From the NCBI GenBank assembly GCA_963799395.1, contig CAWCWZ010000068.1, positions 1 through 18,546 of the forward strand: DNA of 18,546 nucleotides. Direction: 5' to 3'. Position numbers and translations under genes: made by a program. This document shows, one piece after another, positions 1 to 7,888 of the stretch; the stretch's first letter is position 1; each line of letters begins with the position of its first letter. A model generated the notes under the pieces. The model was not told the origin of the DNA and did no database searches. It worked only from the letters and a program-made list of their open reading frames with translations. This stretch comes from Bog-752 sp963799395. GTDB lineage: Bacteria > Actinomycetota > Thermoleophilia > UBA2241.

Positions 1-32
1 ATGTACGTCTACACTGATTCGTACGTATTGCT
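1..32. other. Nanopore adapter-like contig end
   Basis: Positions 22-32 read TACGTATTGCT, which is the 3' end of the Oxford Nanopore ligation adapter as I remember it. Positions 1-6 (ATGTAC) match the adapter's start, and the bases between are garbled with some extra ones. The reading rests on memory of the adapter sequence and has not been checked by alignment. If right, these bases are not genomic and the window starts at a read or contig end. The neighbouring frameshifts fit a long-read assembly. Confidence 0.6.
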
Positions 33-35
33 GCA

Positions 36-769
36 CTAGCCCACCAACGCCGCCTGCAGGCGGCTGTTGTATTGTTCGCTCAGCGCCTTGAGCGCAGCGG
101 CTCCATCGCCGGAGAACGAGGCGCCATGCATTGTGGCCAAAAGTCTCGGCTTGAAGTCAGCCGATTGCGGATGGTTGGCGCGGTCGTTGGCCGAAACTGG
201 TTTGCCGAACAAATCTTCTGCCGCCATGGCTGGTCCGACGATATCGGCTTGCGTAAGTGCCGCAGGGTTGCCGGTATGCGCGAACAAATCTCCGCAGAAC
301 AGCGTCTGTGTCGTCTCCTCGAAAATTACGCCGGCGTCCCAACCATGCGGGACATGCGGCGTGTCGATGTAGCGCAGGCGCCGGCCGCCGATATCGACAA
401 CTTCTCCATCCGCCAGCATGCGCGGCGCACGGTCGGCCATATCGGCCACGGATACGCGACAGCCAACCATGCCGTGGGCAAGCTGCGCATGCGGCGCTGC
501 CGCGAGCCATTCGTTCATCGAGCCGCATTCGTCGGCTTCGAAGTGACCGAAGGTCAGCCAGCGCAATCGATCGCGGCAATGACTTTGGCAACGGCTTCCG
601 ACACGAGCGGAAACATCTTCCTGCGCCCACAGTGAAACAACAAAGGCTCGTCGCCGAGGATGAGAAAATGGTTGAAAGTGAAGCCCGCCGGTGCAGCGAC
701 CTCCGGTACGTACACCGAAATGCGATAGATGCCGGCAGCGATTTCGTCGATCCTCGTTTGCACGACCAT
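36..769 (-). pseudogene. MBL-fold di-iron metallohydrolase (ODP/FprA-like), frameshifted
   Basis: This is a metallo-beta-lactamase-fold protein of the oxygen-binding di-iron (ODP, flavodiiron-like) type. The metal-binding signature GHFEADECG is visible, followed by HG in AQLAHGMVGC, DTPHVPHGWDAG, the GDLFAH metal-bridging aspartate and a late MHGASF histidine. No flavodoxin domain follows, so it resembles stand-alone ODPs thought to sense or bind O2. The reading frame breaks near 560-575: the first part ends ...KVIAAIDCAG and the rest resumes as RLRWLTFGHFEADE in another frame. The span is 734 bases, one short of a whole number of codons, so one or four bases are missing. Loss of one GATC from a GATCGATC run would restore IDRLRW. 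The start may be ATG 769 or GTG 763; GGAGG at 771-775 is well spaced only for GTG 763. GC is clearly lower than in the rest of the window. Confidence 0.75.
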
Positions 770-875
770 GCCTCCAGATGCCGCCGGTACGCGCGACGGG
801 CCGTCGCATTATTTTATTTTTCAACACGATGCTAGAACCGTACTTGTCGTCGTTCAAGCCGCTGGCGTAATTTTA
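770..875. other. Composition break and probable chimeric junction
   Basis: An AT-rich stretch (about 806-835) separates the lower-GC metallohydrolase segment from gyrB. At 838-872 scattered blocks GTACTT, CGTTCA and CGTA-TT appear in the same order as in the Nanopore adapter, with extra bases between. The gyrB frame runs into this stretch and stops at TAA (875-873). The position fits a join between two unrelated molecules; a real insertion is the alternative. Confidence 0.45.
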
Positions 876-2534
876 CACTTCCTTGTGGATGTATGTCTCC
901 TGGTTGCCCTGCTTGAGCCGGTAGAGCGGCGGCTGGGCGATGTAGACGTAGCCGGCGTCGACCAGCGCCGTCATGTGGCGGAACAGGAAGGTGAGGATGA
1001 GCGTGCGGATGTGCGAGCCGTCGACGTCGGCGTCGGTCATGATGATGATCTTGTGGTAACGCGCCTGCTCGAGGTCGAACTCGTCGCCGATGCCCGTGCC
1101 CATGGCGCTGATCATGGTGAGGATCTCGTTGTTCTGCAGCATCTTGTCGATGCGCGCCTTTTCGACGTTGATGATCTTGCCGCGCAGCGGCAGGATGGCC
1201 TGGAAGCTGCGGTCGCGGGCCTGCTTGGCCGAACCGCCCGCCGAGTCGCCCTCGACCAGGTAGAGCTCGGAGAGGTGCGGGTCGCGGATGGAGCAGTCGG
1301 CGAGCTTGCCCGGCAGGCTGGAGCCTTCGAGGAGGCCCTTGCGCCGCGTGAGGTCGCGCGCCTTGCGGGCGGCGTTGCGCGCCCGCGCCGCCGTGACCGA
1401 TTTGTCGACGATCTGGCGCCCTTCGGTGGGATGCTCTTCGAGGAACTCGGCCAGCTTGGCGTTGACGGTGGTCTCGACCAGCGTGCGGATCTCGGTGTTG
1501 CCGAGCTTTGTCTTGGTCTGGCCCTCGAACTGCGGGTTCTTGAGCTTGACCGAGACGATCGCCGAGAGGCCCTCGCGGACGTCTTCGCCGGAGAGGTTCT
1601 CTTCTTTCTCTTTGAGCAGGCCCTTCTGGCGAGCGTAGTCGTTGATGGTGCGCGTGAGCGCGCCGCGAAAGCCCGACAGGTGGGCCCCGCCCTCGGTGGT
1701 GTTGATGTTGTTGGCGAACGTGAAGATCGAGTCGTTATACGACGAGTTCCACTGCATGGCGACTTCGACCTGACCGTCGGTGGTCTCGTTTTCGAAGTAG
1801 ATGACCGTGCGGTGGACGGGGTCTTTGTCGCGGTTGATGTAGTCGACGAAGTCGCGCACGCCGCCGGCGTACTGGAACACGGTGGTCTCGCCCTCGGCGC
1901 GCTCGTCGATGAGCTCGATGCGCAGGTTCTTGGTGAGGAAGGCCGTTTCGCGCAGGCGCTGCGCCAGCACACGGTAGTCGTACTCGACCTCTTCAAAGAC
2001 GTCGGGGTCGGGCATGAACGAGACGGTGGTGCCGGTCGGCGCGTTCTTGTCGCGCTTCTCGAGCTTCTCGAGCGGCGTGACCGGCACGCCGCGCTCGAAG
2101 CGCTGGCGCCAGTGGAAGCCGTCGCGATAGATATCGAGCTCGAGCCATTCGGACAGCGCGTTGACGACAGAGACGCCGACACCGTGCAGGCCGCCGGACA
2201 CCTTGTAGCCGGCGCCGCCGAACTTGCCGCCGGCGTGCAGCATGGTGAGCACGACCTCGGCCGCCGACTTGTTGTACTGCGGCATGTTGCCCACCGGGAT
2301 GCCGCGGCCGTCGTCGACGTTGACGATCGAGTTGTCGGGCTGGATAGTGACCGTGAGGCCGGAGCAATAGCCGGCGAGGGCTTCGTCGACCGAGTTGTCG
2401 ACGACCTCGTAGACCAGGTGGTGGAGGCCGCGCGGCCCGGTGGAGCCGATGTACATGCCGGGACGCTCGCGGACCGGGTCGAGGCCCTCGAGGACGGTGA
2501 TGTCTTGTGCGTCGTACCGCTGTTTGGCGCTCAC
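873..2534 (-). CDS. gyrB: DNA gyrase subunit B, C-terminus missing
   Basis: This is the ATPase subunit of DNA gyrase, which with GyrA introduces negative supercoils. The GHKL ATPase motifs are present: EVVDNSVDEALAG near residue 43, DDGRGIPVG near 74, GGLHGVGVSVVNALS near 114 and QTKTKLGN in the transducer. The TOPRIM domain has YLVEGDSAGG (about 425-434), PLRGKIINVEKAR and DADVDGSHIR (about 501-510). The protein ends at residue 553 with QETYIHKEV, whereas family members usually run to about 640 or more and finish with the GLGEM and MGDxVxPRRxFI blocks. Those blocks are absent, and the sequence beyond has another composition. The start is GTG 2534 with an AGGTGAGG ribosome binding site five bases away. 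Its own promoter lies near 2610, and the IS66 remnant separates it from dciA. Confidence 0.95.
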   Translation of the reverse strand: MSAKQRYDAQDITVLEGLDPVRERPGMYIGSTGPRGLHHLVYEVVDNSVDEALAGYCSGLTVTIQPDNSIVNVDDGRGIPVGNMPQYNKSAAEVVLTMLHAGGKFGGAGYKVSGGLHGVGVSVVNALSEWLELDIYRDGFHWRQRFERGVPVTPLEKLEKRDKNAPTGTTVSFMPDPDVFEEVEYDYRVLAQRLRETAFLTKNLRIELIDERAEGETTVFQYAGGVRDFVDYINRDKDPVHRTVIYFENETTDGQVEVAMQWNSSYNDSIFTFANNINTTEGGAHLSGFRGALTRTINDYARQKGLLKEKEENLSGEDVREGLSAIVSVKLKNPQFEGQTKTKLGNTEIRTLVETTVNAKLAEFLEEHPTEGRQIVDKSVTAARARNAARKARDLTRRKGLLEGSSLPGKLADCSIRDPHLSELYLVEGDSAGGSAKQARDRSFQAILPLRGKIINVEKARIDKMLQNNEILTMISAMGTGIGDEFDLEQARYHKIIIMTDADVDGSHIRTLILTFLFRHMTALVDAGYVYIAQPPLYRLKQGNQETYIHKEV

Positions 2535-2609
2535 TGCACCTCACCTGAGGCAGGGTAAACCGGCGACACTACTCTGACGGGTGAGAAGGCCGGGGTCGGA
2601 ACGCTTCTG

Positions 2610-2638
2610 ATTATACCATCAGTAGACCTCGACGGGAA
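2610..2638 (-). promoter_or_regulatory. Predicted gyrB promoter
   Basis: On the minus strand a perfect TATAAT lies at 2615-2610. Seventeen bases upstream is TTCCCG (2638-2633), a poor -35. The leader to the gyrB start would be about 70 bases. This gives gyrB transcription of its own, which it needs because the IS66 remnant separates it from the dnaN-recF-dciA genes. Confidence 0.55.
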
Positions 2639-2680
2639 GCTGACACGGCCTGGCAAATTGCCGCAAATTGCGCATTTTTG

Positions 2681-2701
2681 GTAAGCGTTCAGTTGGTCCG
2701 G
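2681..2701 (+). repeat. IS66-type left terminal inverted repeat
   Basis: The repeat starts GTAAGCGTTCAGT and matches the inverted right end at 4336-4356 at 18 of 21 positions. It is preceded directly by the target duplication CATTTTTG. Confidence 0.85.
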
Positions 2702-2849
2702 CCGGATGCAGGCCGAGCGAAGAGGCCGAGGGTACGAGGCAGAGCACTGGCGGCGAGCGACCTCGGAACCCAGGTCGGCGACAGGGAGCGCGCCGAGGCG
2801 GAGGTGATCGATGACCAGAGACGCGAGGCCCGGTGGTGCGCCGCGCTTC

Positions 2850-4320
2850 TGGACGGCTGCCGAGCGACAGGTTGCCGCCTTGGAGGCGCGGCTCGCCGCA
2901 GCAGGAGGAGCGCATCGGCCGAGTTGAGCGGCGCCTGAGTGACGGCGCGGCTCCTCGCAGAGGCCCAGGGCCGATCCGCCCGGAGCACCGCCAGGCGAAG
3001 CGGCGGTGGCTGCGGACGGTTAGCGCGGTGGCCAGCGCGGTCCAGCGCCACGAGCGGCCCCGCAGCCGCTCGAGGCCGTAGACGAGGTGCGTCGATCGAG
3101 CTGGCCGGAGCGCTGCGCCGGCGGCCAGCCGTTTCACGGAGGCAACGAGCGCCGCCGCGATCGAACGAGCACCGGCCCGCCGACCAGGTCGCCGAGCTGC
3201 CGCGGCGCTCGCTGTGCGCCCTGAAGCGAGCACCAGGTGCGCCGCAGCGCGCTGGCGGCGCCCGGGCTGCGAGGAGCCGTCAGGCGCGCCAAGCGGTCCT
3301 GCGCGAGGCGACGCCGGGTGACCTTCGGTGCGCGCCTCAAGGCGGCGGTCGCCACGCGCTGGTCGTGCGCGGCCGGGGCTCCCGACGCGGACGACCGCCG
3401 AGCTGCTGCGGCGAGCGCTCCCAGAGCGCGCGCCTGTCGACCGGCTCGATCGCCATGCCGGTCGTGCAGCAGACGTGAGCGCCGGGGCAGGCGCGGCTCT
3501 GGCGAGGAGCTCGCCGAGCGGCTCCGTAAGCGCCGCCGCCAGCGCGCTGCAGGATCGGCGCGACCGAGCTGGCGCACGAGCGGGCGGCGAACGCACCCTC
3601 AGCGGCGCAGCTCGACCGTGTCCCGGCGCGGCGATGCGGTTGCGCATCGACCCGGGCGAGCGACGAGGCCGCAGGCGCGGGCTCGGCGAGCACTTCGCGG
3701 CGGATCGCCTCGGCTCGGAAGGCTGGCGCGCGCGACGGCTATCCGCAGCCCGAGCGGCGCCAGGCGCGTGCTGGGCTCACCTGGTGCGTGACTTCAGGGC
3801 GCACAGCGAGGCGCGCGGCGCCGAGACGCTGGTCGGTCTGGGCGGCGCCAGACCGCCGGACGAGCTGCTCGCCGCCTGGGATGACTAGCGGTGGCCGACG
3901 GCGAGCGCGGAGGGCCAGCGGCGCGCATCGAGCCTCGTCAACCGCTGGAGCGGTGCGGGCGCCGACGTAAGGCCTTGTGACCGTGCGGGCACCGAGCTCA
4001 CGCTACCGAAGACGGTCGCACGCTTGCGCCAAGCGCCTGCTCACGGGCTGGGACCGGCGCTGTGGACCGGCAGCGAGGCGTGCGCGGCGGTCGAGCCGAC
4101 CGACAACCAAGCCGAGCGAGGCGCTGCGCGGCGCGGCTCGGCGAGCCGCAAGCTCTCAGCTGGGCGACCCGGGCCGAGGAGCGCGAGCGCAGCATCGAGC
4201 GCCTCCTCTCGGCCTCGGTCACCTGCCGGCTGGAGAGCGCCTCGCTGGTCGCGCTACCATCGGCGAGGTGCTGGCGGCGCAGCGATGACGGCGGCGACCC
4301 GGTACCCCTCGGCCTAACCT
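2850..4320 (+). pseudogene. IS66-family transposase (TnpC), many frameshifts
   Basis: No single frame is open, but IS66 transposase landmarks occur in the correct order across all three plus frames. They are the N-terminal helix ERQVAALEARLAAAGG (about 2860-2910), a GGQPFHGG zinc-region block (about 3118-3140), DQVAELP (about 3180), VTFGARLKAAVATRW (about 3320-3365), a RLSTGSI...QQT block (about 3430-3475), CWAHLVRDFRAHSEA (about 3770-3815), AVEPTDNQAER (about 4085-4120) and RSIERLLSASVTCRLE (about 4190-4235). The last two correspond to the conserved E-P-T-N-N-x-A-E-R and C-terminal blocks. There are many more breaks here than in any neighbouring gene, so this is probably a true fossil that cannot make active transposase. 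Exact ends of the original gene are uncertain. Confidence 0.85.
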
Positions 4321-4335
4321 GCTCCAGCTGCATAG

Positions 4336-4356
4336 CCAGACCGACTGAACGGTTAC
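4336..4356 (-). repeat. IS66-type right terminal inverted repeat
   Basis: On the minus strand it reads GTAACCGTTCAGT and pairs with the left end at 2681-2701. It is followed on the plus strand by CCTTTTTG, the second copy of the 8-bp target duplication. Confidence 0.85.
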
Positions 4357-4364
4357 CCTTTTTG

Positions 4365-4656
4365 CCGCCCGGAAGGTGACGTTTTGGCGGCGGCCGCCGC
4401 AGCCGCTCGCGGGCCGTCGGCGGCGGCGCACCGGATGGCGCGGCGGGTGGTGGTCGGGCTGATGCGATCCTCCTCCGGCGTGCGCGCGACACGCGCGCTT
4501 GTCAGTCATAGTCCTTCGACGCGCGCCCGCCGGCTCCTGTCGGGTGCGCTCGCGGGCGGACTCCCGGCCGCGGCCGGCGAGCCGCTGTCGAGAGGCCGGC
4601 GAAAGGCCGTCACCTCTCCGCGCCTTGCCGCCGAACATGGCGGCGGCGGCGGACGC
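4365..4656. other. Intergenic stretch downstream of dciA
   Basis: I see no convincing gene between the IS66 right end and the dciA stop. Open frames here are high-GC shadows with no recognisable motifs. A hairpin of seven G:C pairs with an ACA loop lies at 4482-4498 (arms 4482-4488 and 4492-4498), without a T-run on either strand. It might slow transcription arriving from dciA but is not a standard terminator. Confidence 0.4.
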
Positions 4657-4971
4657 CTAGTCGTCGTCGGCGCCGGGGAGCCGGTGCGGGCGGCCGACGA
4701 CGAACCGCAGCCCCTTGACGGTGGTCTGCGGGTCATCGGCCCGTAACCGTTCGAGAATGACGGGTGTCAGGTAGGTGAGCTCGTTCGCCCAGGTAGACGA
4801 CTCGCACTCCACAGTGAGCACGCCGCGCGCCAGGCGGCGCGGGCGGGTGACGGCGACGACGTCGCCGCCGGCCGCCCGCGCCCACGCTCTGTAGGCTCTC
4901 GCCTCGTCGCTGCCGGCGACACGGCTGAGCGCCGCGCTGAGGATGTCGCCGAGGCGGGTGAACTCAGCCAT
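4657..4971 (-). CDS. dciA: DUF721 / DciA-family protein
   Basis: This is a 104-residue DUF721 protein of the DciA group, which in many bacteria loads or assists the replicative helicase. It shows the family layout: the N-terminal helix FTRLGDILSAALSRVAG, then AWARAAGGDVVAVTRPRRLARGVLTVECESSTWANELTYL and a C-terminal VKGLRFVVGR. The W...A...V...T.P..l..G.L.V.V.sS.W..EL pattern is typical. The start ATG 4971 overlaps the recF stop by eight bases, so the two are probably co-translated. An in-frame upstream ATG at 5016 lies inside recF and is less likely. Its place after recF is the usual one in Actinomycetota. Confidence 0.88.
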   Translation of the reverse strand: MAEFTRLGDILSAALSRVAGSDEARAYRAWARAAGGDVVAVTRPRRLARGVLTVECESSTWANELTYLTPVILERLRADDPQTTVKGLRFVVGRPHRLPGADDD

Positions 4972-6321
4972 CGTCGTTGTCGCCGCGCCCGGCGCCGGCC
5001 GCGTCCGGCGGGACAAGCCCGCCGCCGGACGTGTGGGGCGAGAGCCGCTCGACGCCAGGCTCCCCGGTGCCGATGTCGATGACGCGGGCGCTGGCCAGCT
5101 CCTCGTCGGTGAAGTAGAGCCTGTTGGTCGTGGTGACGATCGCCTGGCCGCCGGCTGAAAGCGTGCCGACCAGCAGCCGGCGGCGAGAGTCGTCGAGCTC
5201 GCTCATCACGTCGTCGAGCAGGAGAGCGCCGACGTCGCCGGTCGTGTCGGCGGCGACGGCGCGCTCGGCCAACAGCAGGGCGAGTACCGCGGCCCGCTGC
5301 TCACCCTGCGACCCGAAGAGCCGCAGGTCGCGCGCCGCGCCGCCGCCGTCATCGCCGCCGGGCCCTGCAGCGCCCTGGCCGCCCCGCGGCGGCGTGGTCT
5401 CTTCGGCGAACCGCAGATCGTCGCGATGCGGCCCGAACCCCGAGACCGCGCGCCCGATCTCGCCCGACCGTCGCTCCCGCAGGGCGGCCACGAAGGCCGC
5501 TTCGGCGGCGTCGGCGCGCGATGAGGAGCGGCGGCGGGGACTCCCACCGGCGCTTCGGCGGCGACCACCGGCGCTTCGGCGGCGATCACGGACTCCCGGT
5601 GCGAGCCGGCCGGGGCGCCGCCGAGCCCGTCGAGCTGCGACACGAGAGAGAGCGAGAACTCGCCCCCGTCGGGGGCCAGCGCCGCGGCGAACTCTCGGAA
5701 CCGCACCGCCAGAAGAGAGACGAGCGCCCGTCGGCGCTCTTCGAAGGTGAGCGCCACCCGCGCGAGTTGACGGTCCCAGGCGTCGAGTGAGTCGGCGGGG
5801 GCGCCGTCGCGCACGCGCCAGAGATGGGCGTTGCGTTGCTTCAGGACGACGTTGAGGTCGCGCAGTCCGGCCTCGTAGTCCGGGTCGAGCGCAGCGGCGA
5901 AGGCGTCGAGATGGGCCCGCCGGCGCGCCGGGCTGCCCTTCACCAGGAGCAGGCTCTCGGGCACGAAGATGAAGACGGAACCCTGGCGACGAAGATCGTC
6001 GAGCGAGGCGGTCTCGACGCCGTCGACCCGCACCTGCTTGCCCTGTCCCGGAGCGTAGGCGACCGTGAGCGTGTGCGAGCCCTCGCCGCCGCGGCCGCCG
6101 ACGGTCGCCTCGGCCCGCGCGAAGGCCGCGCCCCAGCGCACGGCTTTCTCTTCTCGCGTGGTCCGCGGCGACGAGGCACGCAAGGCGAAGAAGGCGCCTT
6201 CGAGCAGGTTGGTCTTGCCGCTGGCGTTGGGCCCGACGATGACGTTGAGTCCGGGGCCGAACTCGACCGCGGCGTCGCGATAGCCGCGGAAGTTGACGAG
6301 TCTCAGTCGGGCGACGAACAC
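4964..6321 (-). CDS. recF: DNA replication/repair protein RecF (frameshifted)
   Basis: RecF is an SMC-like ATPase that helps load RecA at gaps. MFVARLRLVNFRGYRDAAVEF opens the protein, Walker A is GPNASGKTN (residues 30-38), and the late part has FGPHRDDLRF, FGSQGEQRAAVLALLLAE (signature) and ALLLDDVMSELDDSRR (Walker B). The frame breaks between about 5550 and 5510: the first frame reads ...GVPAAAP and then becomes nonsense, while RADAAEAAFVAALRERR resumes in another frame. The span is one base short of a whole number of codons, so a single-base deletion is the simplest cause. Just before the break are two direct 21-bp repeats (5544-5585) encoding AAEAPV twice, in a region where most RecF proteins are shorter. 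The start ATG 6321 overlaps the S4 gene end by 19 bases. Confidence 0.9.
5544..5585. repeat. Two tandem 21-bp copies inside recF
   Basis: Two identical head-to-tail 21-base units (5544-5564 and 5565-5585) each encode seven residues including AAEAPV. They sit just upstream of the recF frameshift, so slippage, real or in assembly, is plausible here. Confidence 0.8.
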
Positions 6322-6518
6322 ACGCGATACTCCGTTTCGCCCACGGCCACGACGTCGGGGGGCGCCACATCGTGGCTGCGTCGCAGTTCGACCGCGCCGT
6401 TCACGCGCACGTCTCCGTTCTGGATGAGCAGCTTGGCTTCGCCTCCGGTCGACGCCGCGCCGGCCAGCTTGAGAAACGCCCCCAGCGCCAGGGGACCCTT
6501 GACGGCGATGTCGATCAG
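6303..6518 (-). CDS. S4-domain RNA-binding protein (YaaA/YlmH-like)
   Basis: A 71-residue S4-like protein of the type commonly encoded between dnaN and recF. The pattern is IDIAVKGPLALGAFLKLAGAASTGGEAKLLIQNGDVRVNGAVELRR, with the S4 core LxxFLK...G.AK.LI..G.V.VNG. There is no ATG, GTG or TTG in frame near the expected beginning. CTG at 6518 fits best: it overlaps the dnaN stop as CTGA, mimicking the common ATGA coupling, and gives the normal length. The end overlaps the recF start. The role is unknown; binding of structured RNA is inferred from the fold. Confidence 0.8.
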   Translation of the reverse strand: MIDIAVKGPLALGAFLKLAGAASTGGEAKLLIQNGDVRVNGAVELRRSHDVAPPDVVAVGETEYRVCSSPD

Positions 6519-7615
6519 CTGCTGAGACGGATAGGCATGATGAGGTAGACGAACGATTCGTCGGCGCCCGTGACCAGCCCCGGTCGCAGTGGGTTGATGA
6601 ACTTGAGCGTCGCGCTGTCGCCCGTCACTCCCTCGAGGCCGTCGATGAGGAACAACGGATTGAAGCCGATCTCGAACGGCTCGCCGCTGAAGGGCGCGTC
6701 GAGCTCTTCTTCGGCCTGGCCCACGTCCTGGGTGACCGCCCGGATCGTGAGCTTGCCCTCGCTGAACTGCAGGCGCAGCGGCGCGTTCTTCTGCGCGAGC
6801 AGGCTGACGCGTCGCGTGACCGACAGAAGCTCGGCGCGGTCGAGCTCGATGGCGTGGTCGAAGCTTTCGGGCAGGAGCTGCCGGTAGTTGGGGAACTGGC
6901 CGTCGATCAGGCGCGTCGCGATCCACACGTCGCCGACCGCGAACAGGGCCTGGTTCTCGGTGATGAGGAGGCGCAGCTCACCGTCGCCCAGGGCGGCCGC
7001 CAGCCGCTGCACCTCGGAGAGCGCCTTGACCGGCACGATCGCCTGGAGCTCGTCGGCCGGCCCGCCTTCGAGCGGCGTCTCCTTGACGCTCAGCCGGTAG
7101 CTGTCGGTGGCCACCATCTTGAGCTTGCCGGCGCCGATCGTGACCAGCACGCCGGTGAGGATCGGCCGGGTCTCGTCGCGCGACGCCGCCCGGCCCACTT
7201 TGTCGAGCGTCTCGACGAACGGCGCGATGCCGACCGCAAAGGCGTCGCTCATGTCGAACGAGGAGGTCGGCGGAAAGTCGCTTGCCACCCAGGAGTTGAG
7301 GCTGAATTGGGCCTTGCCGGCGAGGATACGGACCACGCCCTCGCCGGCTTCGACGCGCACCTCGTCGGCGGCCATGTTCTTGACCACGTCGGTGAAGAGG
7401 CGGGCCGGTACGACGGCCTCGCCTTCGGTCTCGATGGGAGTGGTGATACTCGCCTTGATCGAGAGCTCCATGTCGGTGGAGAACAGCTCGAGCCGGCCGT
7501 CGCGAGCCTGCAGCAGGATGCCTGAGAGCACCGGCAACGCGCTGCGTGTGGACACGCCGCGCGCCAGGATGCTGAGCTTCTCGACGAGCGTCGTGCGATC
7601 ACAGGCGAATCTCAT
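6515..7615 (-). CDS. dnaN: DNA polymerase III beta subunit (sliding clamp)
   Basis: The 366-residue clamp forms a ring that tethers the replicase to DNA. It begins MRFACDRTTLVEKLSILARGVSTRSALPVLSGILLQA and ends with YLIMPIRLSS, the usual M-P-[IVM]-R-L terminus that shapes the partner-binding pocket. Length matches the family and the frame is intact. The start ATG 7615 has a strong ribosome binding site (AAGGAG, seven bases away). It is transcribed after dnaA across a 273-base gap and overlaps the S4 gene. Confidence 0.97.
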   Translation of the reverse strand: MRFACDRTTLVEKLSILARGVSTRSALPVLSGILLQARDGRLELFSTDMELSIKASITTPIETEGEAVVPARLFTDVVKNMAADEVRVEAGEGVVRILAGKAQFSLNSWVASDFPPTSSFDMSDAFAVGIAPFVETLDKVGRAASRDETRPILTGVLVTIGAGKLKMVATDSYRLSVKETPLEGGPADELQAIVPVKALSEVQRLAAALGDGELRLLITENQALFAVGDVWIATRLIDGQFPNYRQLLPESFDHAIELDRAELLSVTRRVSLLAQKNAPLRLQFSEGKLTIRAVTQDVGQAEEELDAPFSGEPFEIGFNPLFLIDGLEGVTGDSATLKFINPLRPGLVTGADESFVYLIMPIRLSS

Positions 7616-7888
7616 TCCGGCTCCTTACTATCTCTCTTTGTTAAGAGATACATCTTCGTAATCGTCATAGACGTTGTTGACAGTGTGGGAAACCGACTGT
7701 CTACCTGCGTCTGCGGTGGCGCGGGGCTTGTGACGGCGGTGTGGAGAGCGTGTGGAGAAGGTGCCCCCGTCGCTCTCACGCGGCTCCGCAGGCGGCAAGC
7801 ATATCCGGTTTGACGCCGACACGCGACATTCTCCACCGGCTTCTGAGTTGTTCGTCAACAGGTCCGGGGAGAAGCGCCCGGTCGCGGC
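7616..7888. other. dnaA-dnaN intergenic region, second part of oriC
   Basis: This gap holds several DnaA-box-like sites. On the minus strand TTCTCCACA lies at 7759-7751 and matches TTNTCCACA; weaker ones are CTCTCCACA (7748-7740) and TTTCCCACA (7692-7684). On the plus strand TTCTCCACC is at 7829-7837. A stretch at about 7620-7682 is markedly AT-rich for this genome and could be the DNA unwinding element. A dnaA-dnaN box cluster plus one upstream of dnaA is the bipartite arrangement known from Bacillus. No gene is evident. Confidence 0.6.

Larger units (their letters stand above)
2681..4356 (+). mobile_element. IS66-family insertion sequence remnant (ISBst12-like layout)
   Basis: The element is bounded by inverted repeats: GTAAGCGTTCAG... 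from 2681 and, on the opposite strand, GTAACCGTTCAG... from 4356, matching at 18 of the first 21 bases. It is flanked by CATTTTTG (2673-2680) and CCTTTTTG (4357-4364), an 8-bp target duplication with one mismatch. IS66 elements are known for GTAA ends and 8-bp duplications. It is 1,676 bp long and holds only a degraded transposase, with no visible TnpA or TnpB accessory genes, as in the ISBst12 subgroup. It sits between gyrB and dciA. Confidence 0.88.

Noticed and set aside
729..2558. Long plus-strand open frame (609 codons) opposite gyrB
   Set aside because: It is the antisense shadow of gyrB in high-GC DNA. Its product is a low-complexity D/V/R/A-rich sequence without domains.
2619..3647. 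Minus-strand frame of 342 codons across the IS66 remnant
   Set aside because: The plus strand carries the ordered IS66 transposase blocks; this frame has no recognisable motif and is S/R/A-rich.
4482..4498. Rho-independent terminator after dciA
   Set aside because: The hairpin is strong but no T-run follows on either strand, and it lies about 160 bases beyond the dciA stop.
4219..4746. Several open frames downstream of dciA on both strands
   Set aside because: They overlap the IS66 end or dciA, lack ribosome binding sites and show only low-complexity R/A/G sequence.
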